Source: a virus. Taken from it: a stretch of 64,000 nucleotides of DNA. The notes beneath the pieces were generated by a model. That model saw only the letters and a program-made list of their open reading frames with translations. It was not told the origin of the DNA and made no database searches. Shown here one piece after another: positions 22,902 through 29,527 of the stretch (the stretch's first letter is position 1; each line of letters begins with the position of its first letter). Position numbers and translations under genes: made by a program. Location: IMG/VR virus record IMGVR_UViG_3300046010_010555, positions 1 through 64,000 of that record. One strand, given 5' to 3'.

Positions 22902-23011
22902 ACGATATTATTATGTCTTTGTTAGGAGCTGCGTTTTTCGGAGTATTAGCTGGCACTTTTGCCGGAGCACTGTACATAGTCCTTAAGTTTTTCGTATGGG
23001 TAATCTCATGA
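22898..23011 (+). CDS. 37-residue single-pass membrane peptide
   Basis: The frame MNDIIMSLLGAAFFGVLAG to KFFVWVIS starts within the previous stop (ATGA) and ends within the next start (ATGA). It is nearly all hydrophobic with a Gly/Ala-rich core, so a single membrane helix is predicted. It is the third tiny membrane protein of the early block. Function unknown. Confidence 0.5.
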   Translation: MNDIIMSLLGAAFFGVLAGTFAGALYIVLKFFVWVIS

Positions 23012-23238
23012 ACAAAGCACCGAAGAAGATTTGGGTTGGTGACATGGGTGCTTGGTTTGAAAATGAGAGTTCTCATGACATTCCATACATCCGCGCAGAC
23101 TTAGTGGATGAGTTGGTCGAGGCGTTGAAGACCTGCCGCTTTAGTGGATACACCGATATAGATGGTGATTACATAACCACACAGCATTTTGATAACCCAA
23201 AAGTCAGAGCCGCACTGAAAGCGTTGGAGGAAGAATGA
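23008..23238 (+). CDS. Hypothetical protein, 76 residues
   Basis: The ATG at 23008 (MNKAPKKIWVGDMGAWFENE) overlaps the previous stop; an ATG four codons earlier is less likely. The pattern PKKIWVGDMGAW then IPYIRADLVDELVEALKTC and a C-terminal RAALKALEE is a familiar small phage protein of unknown role. Related phage proteins often carry YIRAD-L followed by a helix. It is coupled by TGA/ATG overlap to the Cys-rich gene that follows. Confidence 0.55.
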   Translation: MNKAPKKIWVGDMGAWFENESSHDIPYIRADLVDELVEALKTCRFSGYTDIDGDYITTQHFDNPKVRAALKALEEE

Positions 23239-23384
23239 ACAGATATTGCAAAGGCTGCAAACATCACCACGTTGCCAAGGCTGCAAAAGAATGGTGTTGC
23301 TTGTATGGGGTAGCGGCTAGAAAAGCCGAAGGTCAGTGCAAATTGAAAAACGGTAAAGTGATGGAGGAAGAAAATGGGAACTAA
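23235..23384 (+). CDS. Small Cys/His-rich protein, 49 residues
   Basis: Start MNRYCKGCKHHHVAKAAKEW, followed by CC and a late QC. One CxxC and three His in the first 12 residues plus later Cys suggest a zinc site. The start overlaps the previous stop and the end overlaps the next start by 11 bp. Proteins beginning RYCKxCKHH are common small phage products without known function. Confidence 0.55.
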   Translation: MNRYCKGCKHHHVAKAAKEWCCLYGVAARKAEGQCKLKNGKVMEEENGN

Positions 23385-23670
23385 GCACAAACACTACGAT
23401 GTGATCGTTGCGTGGGCGGCAGGGAAGGAGATTGAGTTCCTTTGGGACGGTGAATGGGAAGAGTACACAGAGTCTTGTCCTTCTTTTCTTGCCTCCCAAG
23501 AGTGGCGCGTCAAACCCAAGATTGTAAAGAAGGAGGGATGGATAAATGTTTACTACAGTAGCAAAGCTGAATACAAAGCTTACATTCACGCCACTAAAGA
23601 AATAGCGGATGAAAAAGCAACTTCATATAGAAAAGCCTGTGTCCACGTTGAATGGGAGGAAGAAGAATGA
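23374..23670 (+). CDS. Conserved small phage protein, KHYDVIVAWAAGK family
   Basis: A 98-residue protein starting MGTKHKHYDVIVAWAAGKEI, with EFLWDGEWEEYTES and EWRVKPKI. This N-terminal domain recurs in many phages and resembles the small domain seen at the start of several phage accessory proteins. The C-terminal half is a charged helix ending in a Glu run. Function unknown. The C-terminal coding end overlaps the next gene's start. Confidence 0.6.
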   Translation: MGTKHKHYDVIVAWAAGKEIEFLWDGEWEEYTESCPSFLASQEWRVKPKIVKKEGWINVYYSSKAEYKAYIHATKEIADEKATSYRKACVHVEWEEEE

Positions 23671-24227
23671 GCAATCCGGTTGAACTGTTGAGGCGGGCGC
23701 TTGATTACATAGATCGAAACTACAACAGAGGCTTGCAACTGCATGAAGAAATCCGCGCTTTCCTCGATGCCGAGCCAGAAGCGGAGCCAGATACATGGCA
23801 AGACCTGACAGATGAGGAGATAGATGACTGTAAACCCGTAGGTGGAATTGCGCCCCTAAACGATGGATACAAGGTAGATGGGCTGTGGATGTACGATTTT
23901 GCCGATGCTGTTCAAGAAGCGGTGCAGGAAAAAAACTCCCCGCCAAAACCCGAGCAAGAAGCGGAGCCTGTGGCGTGGGGTTATAAAGATAGATCGGGAG
24001 AGATAAGCGCTTGCATAAGCAGACAGTCAGCAGAAGATGCGGGTACGCAAGGTGATTATAAGATTCCCCTTTACACCAGACCCGAGCCGAAAAGAAAGCC
24101 GATGACGGAGGAGGAGATTACTGATGAGTTTGGAATCCCAAGAAGCGGTGCATATTTTATTGAAGGAGTTTTTGCTGGCGTCCGTTTTGCAGAGAAGTAT
24201 CACAAGATAGGAGATAAAGATGGTTAA
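23667..24227 (+). CDS. Modular accessory protein, 186 residues
   Basis: The ATG at 23667 (MSNPVELLRRALDYIDRNYN) has GGGAGGAAG upstream. The middle has TWQDLTDEEIDDC, a short module also present in the gene at 24745 (WQGLTDEEMLDC). Next come EAEPVAWGYKDRSGEI and YKIPLYTRPEPKRKPMTEEE, a common phage pattern, and the end (YFIEGVFAGVRFAEKYH) matches the end of the gene at 25028. It looks like a mosaic of short domains shared within this region. No function is known. Confidence 0.6.
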   Translation: MSNPVELLRRALDYIDRNYNRGLQLHEEIRAFLDAEPEAEPDTWQDLTDEEIDDCKPVGGIAPLNDGYKVDGLWMYDFADAVQEAVQEKNSPPKPEQEAEPVAWGYKDRSGEISACISRQSAEDAGTQGDYKIPLYTRPEPKRKPMTEEEITDEFGIPRSGAYFIEGVFAGVRFAEKYHKIGDKDG

Positions 24228-24378
24228 GAAAGACAAACTGGATTTGCTAATGCTGCTGTCGGCATTAGAATCATGGGGGTTTTCAACAAACCATCCATTT
24301 CCCGATTACTTGCATGAAAACCTTTCCGACGCAATTGATCTGATACGCAAAGATATTTTGAACGAGGAGATAAAATGA
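24220..24378 (+). CDS. Small helical protein, 52 residues
   Basis: Start MVKKDKLDLLMLLSALESWG with AGGAG upstream. Two helices with FPDYLHENLSDAIDLIRKD between them. The start overlaps the previous gene by 8 bp and the stop overlaps the start of the Acb2/Tad1-like gene as ATGA, so translation of the two is linked. No family recognised. Confidence 0.55.
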   Translation: MVKKDKLDLLMLLSALESWGFSTNHPFPDYLHENLSDAIDLIRKDILNEEIK

Positions 24379-24725
24379 GAAAGTTAGAAATTGGAACCGA
24401 AAAATACACTCAGGTATTTGCTACCGACGAACGCGGTGCTGGTAATGCAAATCACATTTACAGTGTTGCATCTGTAAAGACAGGAGAAGTTCTGCAAGTT
24501 GTTTGTTTCCAGAACGGCCCGATCAAGGAGTCGGGTGTGAACGGCGTGATGAATGAAGATTTGCTCGCTATAGTAATTGATAGACTAGATGGATTTCAAG
24601 CAGGTAAATTCGCGTGCAAAGAAAACGCGCTTGTTGTTTCCTGTCTTGAGGAGGCGCTGTTTTGGTTAAGAAGAAGAACGACTGACCGCGAAGTGCGCGG
24701 CGTCGAAGGCACCCACGAAGTGTAA
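24375..24725 (+). CDS. Probable Acb2/Tad1-type cyclic-nucleotide sponge (anti-CBASS/anti-Thoeris)
   Basis: A 116-residue protein. An N-terminal beta part (residues about 10-50, IYSVASVKTGEVLQVVCFQ) leads into FQNGPIKESGVNGVMNEDLL (45-64), then AIVIDRLDGFQAG, FACKENAL and a C-terminal helix ending RTTDREVRGVEGTHEV. The NGPIKExGVNG, FQ-G-F-C-ENA and R..RGVEGTH signatures are those I know from the Acb2/Tad1 hairpin family. That family binds cyclic di- or trinucleotides and ADP-ribose signals and so blinds CBASS and Thoeris. Both a beta part and the helical hairpin are present, nearer to Tad1 in plan. Binding range cannot be read from sequence. Confidence 0.8.
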   Translation: MRKLEIGTEKYTQVFATDERGAGNANHIYSVASVKTGEVLQVVCFQNGPIKESGVNGVMNEDLLAIVIDRLDGFQAGKFACKENALVVSCLEEALFWLRRRTTDREVRGVEGTHEV

Positions 24726-24744
24726 CAATCAAGGAGAATACAAG

Positions 24745-25035
24745 ATGAAGAAATACAAAGTACAGCTGATATTAGACGCTCAGCAGTTGATAGCCAATGA
24801 TCACTTTTATGAAGCGCTAAGCAATGTCATACAATTTCTTGGAGATTTTGTAAACGATGTTCCCGAAACAGATTTCGGGAACATAGCTGGAAGCCGCAAG
24901 TGGCAAGGGCTGACAGATGAAGAGATGTTGGACTGTCTACTGCAAGACAACGAGAAATTGGCGAGTTTGCCGCTAGGAGCTAAGCTATATGCTCAGGCTA
25001 TCGAGAGAGCTTTACGAGAAAAAAACAATGGGTGA
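24745..25035 (+). CDS. Hypothetical protein sharing the LTDEEM module
   Basis: A 96-residue protein starting MKKYKVQLILDAQQLIANDH, with AAGGAG upstream. The central phrase KWQGLTDEEMLDCLLQDNE resembles TWQDLTDEEIDDC in the gene at 23667, and the end is a helix (LYAQAIERALREKNNG). Shared short modules suggest recombination among accessory genes. It follows the Acb2/Tad1-like gene and overlaps the next start. Confidence 0.55.
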   Translation: MKKYKVQLILDAQQLIANDHFYEALSNVIQFLGDFVNDVPETDFGNIAGSRKWQGLTDEEMLDCLLQDNEKLASLPLGAKLYAQAIERALREKNNG

Positions 25036-25315
25036 CGTCACAATCTCCGTACCTGAACTTGAATGCAGGCTACTACTTGCTGCATTCATGGTCGATTGCA
25101 ACTCCGTCGGACCCGAGTCTGCCGGAGCAAATCTTCAAGTTTCTATGAAATCACTTTTGAACAGGATGAAGTATGGTCTGTTGAAAACAGAGTTATCCGA
25201 AAACGAGATTGAAGATGGATTCTTCAAAATTAGCGACACTTTTGAATACGACTACTCATATTTCAGAGCAGGCGTACGTTTTGCAGAACAGCAGCGTGTA
25301 AAAAATCTAGAGTAA
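25028..25315 (+). CDS. Hypothetical protein, 95 residues
   Basis: I choose the ATG at 25028 (MGDVTISVPELECRLLLAAF), overlapping the previous stop. The C-terminal phrase YDYSYFRAGVRFAEQQRVKN matches GVFAGVRFAEKYH at the end of the 186-residue protein at 23667, a second shared module between these genes. The rest is helical. No known function. Confidence 0.5.
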   Translation: MGDVTISVPELECRLLLAAFMVDCNSVGPESAGANLQVSMKSLLNRMKYGLLKTELSENEIEDGFFKISDTFEYDYSYFRAGVRFAEQQRVKNLE

Positions 25316-25327
25316 TCAGGAGATAAA

Positions 25328-25525
25328 ATGCTACGTCCAATAGACAGCGCATCGACAGATCTCAAAATAATAGGCAACGTACGTATAGAAAGAATCAACA
25401 CAAAATTCTTTGTAGACTACGAAGTAGAAGGCGGATGGAAAAACTACGCCGTCTGCAAATCTAGAAACGAAAGCTTAAAAATTGCTGCACTTCTAAGACA
25501 GCATACGGTAAACTGGTCCACTTAA
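25328..25525 (+). CDS. Hypothetical protein, 65 residues
   Basis: Start MLRPIDSASTDLKIIGNVRI with AGGAGA upstream. It appears beta-rich (ERINTKFFVDYEVEGGW) and ends with a helix (NESLKIAALLRQHTV). I recognise no family. It is the last gene before the structured intergenic segment at 25526-25632. Confidence 0.5.
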   Translation: MLRPIDSASTDLKIIGNVRIERINTKFFVDYEVEGGWKNYAVCKSRNESLKIAALLRQHTVNWST

Positions 25526-25632
25526 GCACTAATAGAGCTAGTGCCTACATCTCCCAAAAGCAAGAAATTTTTTTTCAATCGCGATGGCAGCGACGCTTGA
25601 TGTAGACACTAGCTCTGTTGGTGTTTTATTTT
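25526..25632 (+). ncRNA. Structured intergenic segment with competing hairpins
   Basis: AGAGCTAGTGCCTACATC (25534-25551) pairs with 25599-25616 over 18 positions with one mismatch, closing a 47-nt loop. The 5' strand of that stem also takes part in a short alternative hairpin, GCACTA/TAGTGC (25526-25531 with 25539-25544). A T-rich tail follows. This could be a terminator with an alternative fold, or a regulatory RNA. The interval 25633-25715 holds only a 34-codon frame from 25664, which might be a leader peptide. Confidence 0.45.
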
Positions 25633-25715
25633 TTCAAGTGGCATCGAGAGGAACAATACCAACATGACAGATCGGAAAGACGATCACTCTCTTTCTTTTT
25701 TACGAGTGCTTATCT

Positions 25716-25937
25716 ATGGCAATAAAAATCAAAGCAATCAAAACAACACCGCCACCACCGCAGCCTAAACCCCCAATATTAGAACCTTCAGACGCACCTT
25801 TGATCGTCTGGCTAAAAGACAATGGCATCTCAATTAGAGAAATTGCTAAGAAATTTGAAGTCAGCCCTCAGACTATACGAAGAGTTATTGCAGGTACGCA
25901 TGCTTGCTGCAGAGGAAACATCCATGCCGACCTTTGA
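25716..25937 (+). CDS. Small helix-turn-helix protein with Pro-rich N-terminus
   Basis: A 73-residue protein. Residues about 10-25 are Pro-rich (KTTPPPPQPKPPILEP). Residues about 36-60 form a helix-turn-helix: GISIREIAKKFEVSPQTIRR. A very similar motif (IREIAKKFGVSSTTIFRI) is in the gene at 32811. DNA binding is likely, with early or middle gene regulation an inference. It follows the structured segment, so its own expression may be controlled there. Confidence 0.6.
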   Translation: MAIKIKAIKTTPPPPQPKPPILEPSDAPLIVWLKDNGISIREIAKKFEVSPQTIRRVIAGTHACCRGNIHADL

Positions 25938-26139
25938 AGTTGAGATGCGAGTTCATACAGTTGCTAAATACATGGTCGTTGCAGACACTCGTGAAGAAGC
26001 TGAACAGCGCGCACGAATCAAGCACATGACTGATCCTAATTCAATTACATGTAGCTCATATGTAACTGAAGTAAACACTAGCATGAGCGCAGAGGTGATT
26101 CCCAATGACAACTTTTTACATCAACGATCATCCTGTTGA
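25924..26139 (+). CDS. Hypothetical protein, 71 residues
   Basis: I choose the ATG at 25924 (MPTFEVEMRVHTVAKYMVVA), with AGAGG eight bases upstream, over longer starts inside the helix-turn-helix gene. The phrase KYMVVADTREEAEQRARIKH gives a beta-alpha plan seen in small phage proteins with a ferredoxin-like half. It overlaps the next gene by 35 bp. No function known. Confidence 0.5.
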   Translation: MPTFEVEMRVHTVAKYMVVADTREEAEQRARIKHMTDPNSITCSSYVTEVNTSMSAEVIPNDNFLHQRSSC

Positions 26140-26398
26140 CGTACGGTACAGTCTTACTCGAGGCAGACAGGGCAACTTTCACTTTTTACCAACTGAACAC
26201 GACGAGTTAGAAATTACGGAAGTATTGTGGGAAGTCACAATGCCGATAAAAATCCCGCTGTCCAGTCCATCTTGGCCCGGACTTGTAACTCCCCCAGTTC
26301 CTATCCGTGTAGACATACTGCCGCTACTTACTGAAGATCAGATAAGTCAGTTAGAGACCGACATATTCACTTGCGAAAACAATATATACGAGGACTAA
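26105..26398 (+). CDS. Hypothetical protein, 97 residues
   Basis: Start MTTFYINDHPVDVRYSLTRG. It appears beta-rich with an acidic patch (HDELEITEVLWEV) and a Pro-rich centre. The end is acidic (CENNIYED). I recognise no family. It overlaps the previous gene and is followed three bases later by the next start. Confidence 0.5.
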   Translation: MTTFYINDHPVDVRYSLTRGRQGNFHFLPTEHDELEITEVLWEVTMPIKIPLSSPSWPGLVTPPVPIRVDILPLLTEDQISQLETDIFTCENNIYED

Positions 26399-26400
26399 CT

Positions 26401-26601
26401 ATGTTTCCCGAAAACAATGAATGCCTAGATCTGTACGGTCTTAAACTGTACAGAAACAAGCTGCTGTATAAATTTTCACTAACTCCAAAAACAGAAGGGC
26501 AGATTTTTAGAGTCAAAAATAGATTTTTCAAAGTGTACCGTCGATACTTACCGTTTGTGTACTTAGTGACGGAGTACAAACCTCATTTGATAAACAGGTG
26601 A
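26401..26601 (+). CDS. Small basic protein, 66 residues
   Basis: The ATG at 26401 (MFPENNECLDLYGLKLYRNK) has GAGG upstream and directly follows the previous stop. The protein is rich in Tyr, Arg and Lys (NRFFKVYRRYLPFVYLV), fitting a small nucleic-acid binder, but no motif proves this. Part of an unbroken series of short early genes. Confidence 0.5.
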   Translation: MFPENNECLDLYGLKLYRNKLLYKFSLTPKTEGQIFRVKNRFFKVYRRYLPFVYLVTEYKPHLINR

Positions 26602-26608
26602 TAGAATT

Positions 26609-26821
26609 GTGATTTGCCTTTCACCCGCAATCGCTATGTCTATCATCAATCTTTTTGTAATTCCTTCAACCGGCGAATGGTATAAGCAGAACGAGATTCG
26701 CCATCAAGATCTCCCTGCTGAAAGTATGACTGTTGTAGTTCATGACTACTGGTCAGAAGACATGATAGACAGGCATGTTACTAAAATTCTCGAAGCTAAA
26801 AGAGGAAGTAATAATGGCTGA
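26609..26821 (+). CDS. Hypothetical protein, 70 residues
   Basis: I use the GTG at 26609, with AGGTG eight bases upstream; an ATG at 26636 is the alternative. The first part is hydrophobic (AIAMSIINLFVIP), the rest polar with HDYWSEDMIDRHVTKI. The family is not recognised. It overlaps the zinc-finger gene start by 8 bp, so the two are coupled. Confidence 0.45.
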   Translation: MICLSPAIAMSIINLFVIPSTGEWYKQNEIRHQDLPAESMTVVVHDYWSEDMIDRHVTKILEAKRGSNNG

Positions 26822-27041
26822 CGATGTAGATAGAACTAACGAACGAGAGTTTTCGCTGCAGCATCTTATGGAAGAATCTAGAAGATCTTCCTACAGCACT
26901 AGAAAGCGCGAGATTGTACCAACAGGCATATGCTACGAGTGCGAAGAACTTGTAGCCGAGGCTCGTTTATTTTGTGATACAGACTGTAGAGACATGTATG
27001 AAAAGAGAAAAAAAATCGCACTCATCAACAACACTTGGTGA
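26814..27041 (+). CDS. Small zinc-finger protein, 75 residues
   Basis: The ATG at 26814 (MADDVDRTNEREFSLQHLME) has AGAGG upstream. The C-terminal half has ICYECEELVAEARLFCDTDC followed by a basic helix, i.e. CxxC-x(10)-CxxxC, predicting one zinc. Such short fingers with FCxxxC-R are common in phages and resemble a minimal DksA/TraR- or DUF2116-type finger. A role in binding host polymerase or DNA is inference. It overlaps the next gene. Confidence 0.6.
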   Translation: MADDVDRTNEREFSLQHLMEESRRSSYSTRKREIVPTGICYECEELVAEARLFCDTDCRDMYEKRKKIALINNTW

Positions 27042-27384
27042 CCTGTCTGTCGTCGGAGTTAAATTCGACGAGGGAAAACCCAGAACAGATCTTTTAGATC
27101 CTTTTGCTATAGAGCAGCTTTCTAAAGTATTGGGTTTTGGAGCCATGAAGTATGCTCCTGAAAACTGGAGACGCGGTATAGCTTACAGTCGGCTTATAGC
27201 GGCTGCGCTAAGACATATATTTGCTTTTATGAGAGGAGAGAACACTGACCCTGAATCAAATCTTTCGCATATAGCTCACGCTATGTGCTGCATGATGTTT
27301 CTACTATGGATGGTAGAAAATAAACCAACCTTGGACGACCGATGGAAGTCCTCTAATGAACATACTGACCGATCCCAGCAATGA
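26998..27384 (+). CDS. DUF5664-type dATP/dGTP diphosphohydrolase-like protein
   Basis: I choose the ATG at 26998 (MKREKKSHSSTTLGDLSVVG), giving 128 residues. Core motifs are KFDEGKPRTDLLDP, VLGFGAMKYAPENWRRGI, RLIAAALRHIFAFMRGE and DPESNLSHIAHAMCCMMFLL. These match the phage DUF5664 family annotated as dATP/dGTP diphosphohydrolase N-terminal domain, an all-helical MazG-like fold. It could trim nucleotide pools. No PurZ-like gene is present in the window, so there is no sign of a diaminopurine pathway. Confidence 0.7.
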   Translation: MKREKKSHSSTTLGDLSVVGVKFDEGKPRTDLLDPFAIEQLSKVLGFGAMKYAPENWRRGIAYSRLIAAALRHIFAFMRGENTDPESNLSHIAHAMCCMMFLLWMVENKPTLDDRWKSSNEHTDRSQQ

Positions 27385-27652
27385 AGCAAGGAAGATACGC
27401 TTTGATGCATTCCTTTACCAAAGAGCCCGTAAAAACGGGCTTTTTCGTATCGTCGAGGCTAAAAACCCAATAACTAGAATAATTGAGTCTCTGTCTTCTG
27501 ATGATAAAGACGAGCTCAATGCAGCCTACCTTGCTTCTCTAAGAATGCAAGGCATAGAACTTCCTCCTGCAAAAAACTATAGATTGTTGAACTCAGCAAT
27601 CTGTTGGAAGCTGGAATTCGAGTTCAAAAAGAAACCTTTTACTACCCCCTAA
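27356..27652 (+). CDS. Hypothetical protein spanning a terminator-like hairpin
   Basis: Start MNILTDPSNEARKIRFDAFL, overlapping the previous gene by 29 bp, 98 residues. Codons for RKNGLF lie on a perfect hairpin followed by T residues (27424-27445). The rest is helical (TRIIESLSSDDKDELNAAYL). The frame is intact and ends near the MoxR gene, so it is probably real, but a terminator inside it is odd. I recognise no family. Confidence 0.45.
   Translation: MNILTDPSNEARKIRFDAFLYQRARKNGLFRIVEAKNPITRIIESLSSDDKDELNAAYLASLRMQGIELPPAKNYRLLNSAICWKLEFEFKKKPFTTP
27424..27445 (+). terminator. Intrinsic terminator-like hairpin inside a reading frame
   Basis: AGCCCGT-AAAA-ACGGGCT (27424-27441) is a perfect 7-bp stem with a tetraloop followed by TTTT. 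It lies 23 codons into the frame at 27356. It would reduce transcription into the MoxR module unless antitermination or translation prevents folding. Confidence 0.7.
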
Positions 27653-27668
27653 CCTAGGAGATACTTTT

Positions 27669-28649
27669 ATGAGACCTTCAGTCGCAGCTGACGCTATTAC
27701 CAAGTGCATTCAAGTCAAACAACCTCTTTTTCTATGGGGGCAACCCGGTGTCGGAAAATCAGCCGTTACAAAACAAGTGGCTCGAGATGCTAATCTTGAG
27801 CTTGTTGATCTTCGTTTGTCTCTGTTGGATTCTGTTGACCTTCGCGGTTTCCCGCATATGGTCGCTAATCGCATGCATTTTGCAGTTCCTGTTTTTCTGC
27901 CTGTCGATCCCGATAGTAGCGGTATTCTATTTCTTGACGAGATGAATGCAGCGCCCCCAGCCGTTCAATCTGCTGCGTATCAACTTGTACTTGACCGACG
28001 TATTGGCGAATACAAACTACCTGACAACTGGGCAATTATCGCTGCTGGCAATCGCGAAACTGATCAAGGCGTTACATACACAATGCCTGCGCCTCTAGCC
28101 AATCGATTTACGCATATTGATTTCGATCCCAACTTCGACGACTGGCGTACGTGGGCTTTGCAGAACGGCATCAAGCCAGAAATTGTTAACTTCATCAATT
28201 TCCGCCCCGGTTTGCTTAACGATTTTGATCCCGACAAGCGTGCATTTCCTACTCCGCGTTCGTGGGAATTCGTTAGCAAAATCACAGACAGCTCCGCGTC
28301 AATTGAAGTTGAACGTGGGCTGATCGCAGGCTCTATTGGCGAAGGCGCGGCTGCTGAGTTGGCAGGTTTCCTCAAAATCTACAGAAATCTGCCTAATCCT
28401 GACGCCGTGCTTCTCAATCCCAAAACAGCCGATGTCCCGACTGATCCAGCCACGCTGTATGCTTTATGCGGTGCCTTGTCTGTACGTGCTTCGGAAGCCA
28501 ACTTTGATCGCCTTGTTGAGTATTGCGGCCGCATGAAACCAGAATTTCAAGTTTTGTGTATTCGCGATTCTGTTACTCGAGCACGTGAGCTAGCACATAC
28601 TGCTGCATTCAGCACTTGGGCAATTCAAAACTCTAGCATATTGATTTAG
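27669..28649 (+). CDS. MoxR/CobS-type AAA+ ATPase
   Basis: A 326-residue protein with CTAGGAGA upstream of the ATG. Walker A is GQPGVGKS (residues 24-31), Walker B is ILFLDEMNAAP (about 84-94), and a sensor-type AAGNRE lies near residue 117. The order and the DEMNAA sequence are typical of the MoxR/CobS family. These form hexamers that remodel or insert metal into partners together with a VWA protein. The VWA partner here is at 31663, and a DUF3150-like protein lies between. What the phage module acts on is unknown. Confidence 0.85.
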   Translation: MRPSVAADAITKCIQVKQPLFLWGQPGVGKSAVTKQVARDANLELVDLRLSLLDSVDLRGFPHMVANRMHFAVPVFLPVDPDSSGILFLDEMNAAPPAVQSAAYQLVLDRRIGEYKLPDNWAIIAAGNRETDQGVTYTMPAPLANRFTHIDFDPNFDDWRTWALQNGIKPEIVNFINFRPGLLNDFDPDKRAFPTPRSWEFVSKITDSSASIEVERGLIAGSIGEGAAAELAGFLKIYRNLPNPDAVLLNPKTADVPTDPATLYALCGALSVRASEANFDRLVEYCGRMKPEFQVLCIRDSVTRARELAHTAAFSTWAIQNSSILI

Positions 28650-28710
28650 TCATCGGATGACTCATAGCTCATGGACGAGCTCTTTTATACTTTTTCAGAC
28701 AGGTGTATTT

Positions 28711-29184
28711 ATGGGATGCGACATACATGTTGTTTTAGAAACTAAGCGAACAGAGGGGATATCATCGCCTAAGTGGATAGGAACAAACGCCTACAATGTT
28801 ATCCCAAGCTTAGGGATATCATGCGACGATACCGAAACATGGTTTTACTGGAGAATAGCAGGCAGAAACTATGGCTTTTTTTCCCAATTAGCAGGTGTGC
28901 GAGGGGAAGGTCCTAAGCCTAGAGGATTACCAGAAGATGTATCTGATATGGCCTTGTGGCTTTCCGATAGTTGGGGATATGACGGTCATAGCCACAGCTG
29001 GGGGACTCTAGAAGAGATAGGGGGACTAATCGTAGCACACTATCTACCTGATTTTATAATGGAAAGTCACGCAGCACGCACAGAAGCCCTTCTGGATTTT
29101 CTTGGCGTGGTAAACTACAGAGCTATAGACGACCTCCCTAAAGTTTTAGCAAACCATAGACTTGTCTATTGGTTTGATAACTAG
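28711..29184 (+). CDS. Conserved phage protein, MGCDIH family
   Basis: I choose the ATG at 28711 (MGCDIHVVLETKRTEG), with AGGTG upstream, over an upstream frame start. The 157-residue product has RNYGFFSQLAGVRGEGPKPR, GLPEDVSDMA and DGHSHSWGTLEEI. This is a widespread phage family with a strictly conserved Cys-Asp-x-His start and later His residues, which looks like a metal site. I know no tested function. A short hairpin (AGCTC/GAGCT) precedes it. Confidence 0.7.
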   Translation: MGCDIHVVLETKRTEGISSPKWIGTNAYNVIPSLGISCDDTETWFYWRIAGRNYGFFSQLAGVRGEGPKPRGLPEDVSDMALWLSDSWGYDGHSHSWGTLEEIGGLIVAHYLPDFIMESHAARTEALLDFLGVVNYRAIDDLPKVLANHRLVYWFDN

Positions 29185-29199
29185 ATATCAACAACCCCA

Positions 29200-29279
29200 G
29201 CGGGCGGTGGGTTAATAACACCCGCAATTAGCGATACTTTGTGTATCTCCGATACCCTTCTCTCTGAGTAGGCGCTAAT
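29200..29279 (+). ncRNA. Structured intergenic segment, multi-hairpin
   Basis: GCGGG (29200-29204) pairs with CCCGC (29221-29225). ATTAGCG (29227-29233) pairs with CGCTAAT (29273-29279), enclosing GATAC-TTTGT-GTATC (29233-29247). No reading frame fills 29185-29365. The nested arrangement ahead of a strong terminator resembles a small RNA or a cis-acting riboregulator. It does not match a tRNA: no acceptor/T-arm signature is present. Confidence 0.4.
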
Positions 29280-29317
29280 CGTTGGTCACGTAATGACTGG
29301 TTTGTTCTCTACCTTAT

Positions 29318-29349
29318 ACCCTCGAGCAAAGCTCCTCGAGGGTTTTTTT
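29318..29349 (+). terminator. Intrinsic terminator
   Basis: A 9-bp stem ACCCTCGAG/CTCGAGGGT (29318-29326 with 29335-29343) is followed by TTTTTT. It ends either the MoxR/MGCDIH transcript or the structured RNA upstream. The gene at 29366 begins 17 bp later with AGGAGA. Confidence 0.88.
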
Positions 29350-29365
29350 GTTTTAGGAGATAGGT

Positions 29366-29527
29366 ATGTCTACGTATGAAGAATTACGTACTGCACTAGG
29401 AGATCTTCTTCTTGTGCTTAATCGTGATAAAGACGGCGGATGGTTTGTGTGCGAAGAAGCTCGCGACATAATCGATTCCGCTGCATCTGTGTATAACAAA
29501 GCTCCTGAGGAAACATCATGTATGTAA
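29366..29527 (+). CDS. Small acidic protein, 53 residues
   Basis: Start MSTYEELRTALGDLLLVLNR with TTAGGAGA upstream. It ends APEETSCM and overlaps the next gene by 10 bp. The two helices are amphipathic. It is the first gene after a strong terminator, so a promoter probably lies just upstream. Family not recognised. Confidence 0.55.
   Translation: MSTYEELRTALGDLLLVLNRDKDGGWFVCEEARDIIDSAASVYNKAPEETSCM

Noticed and set aside
26998-27384. Part of a diaminopurine (Z-genome) pathway
   Set aside because: The DUF5664-like protein alone is common in ordinary phages; no PurZ or DatZ-like gene was seen, and the DNA polymerase gives no proof of Z use.
29200-29350. tRNA gene in the structured gap
   Set aside because: Pairs do not fit a cloverleaf; no T-arm consensus or acceptor stem can be drawn. 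I saw no convincing tRNA elsewhere in the intergenic regions.
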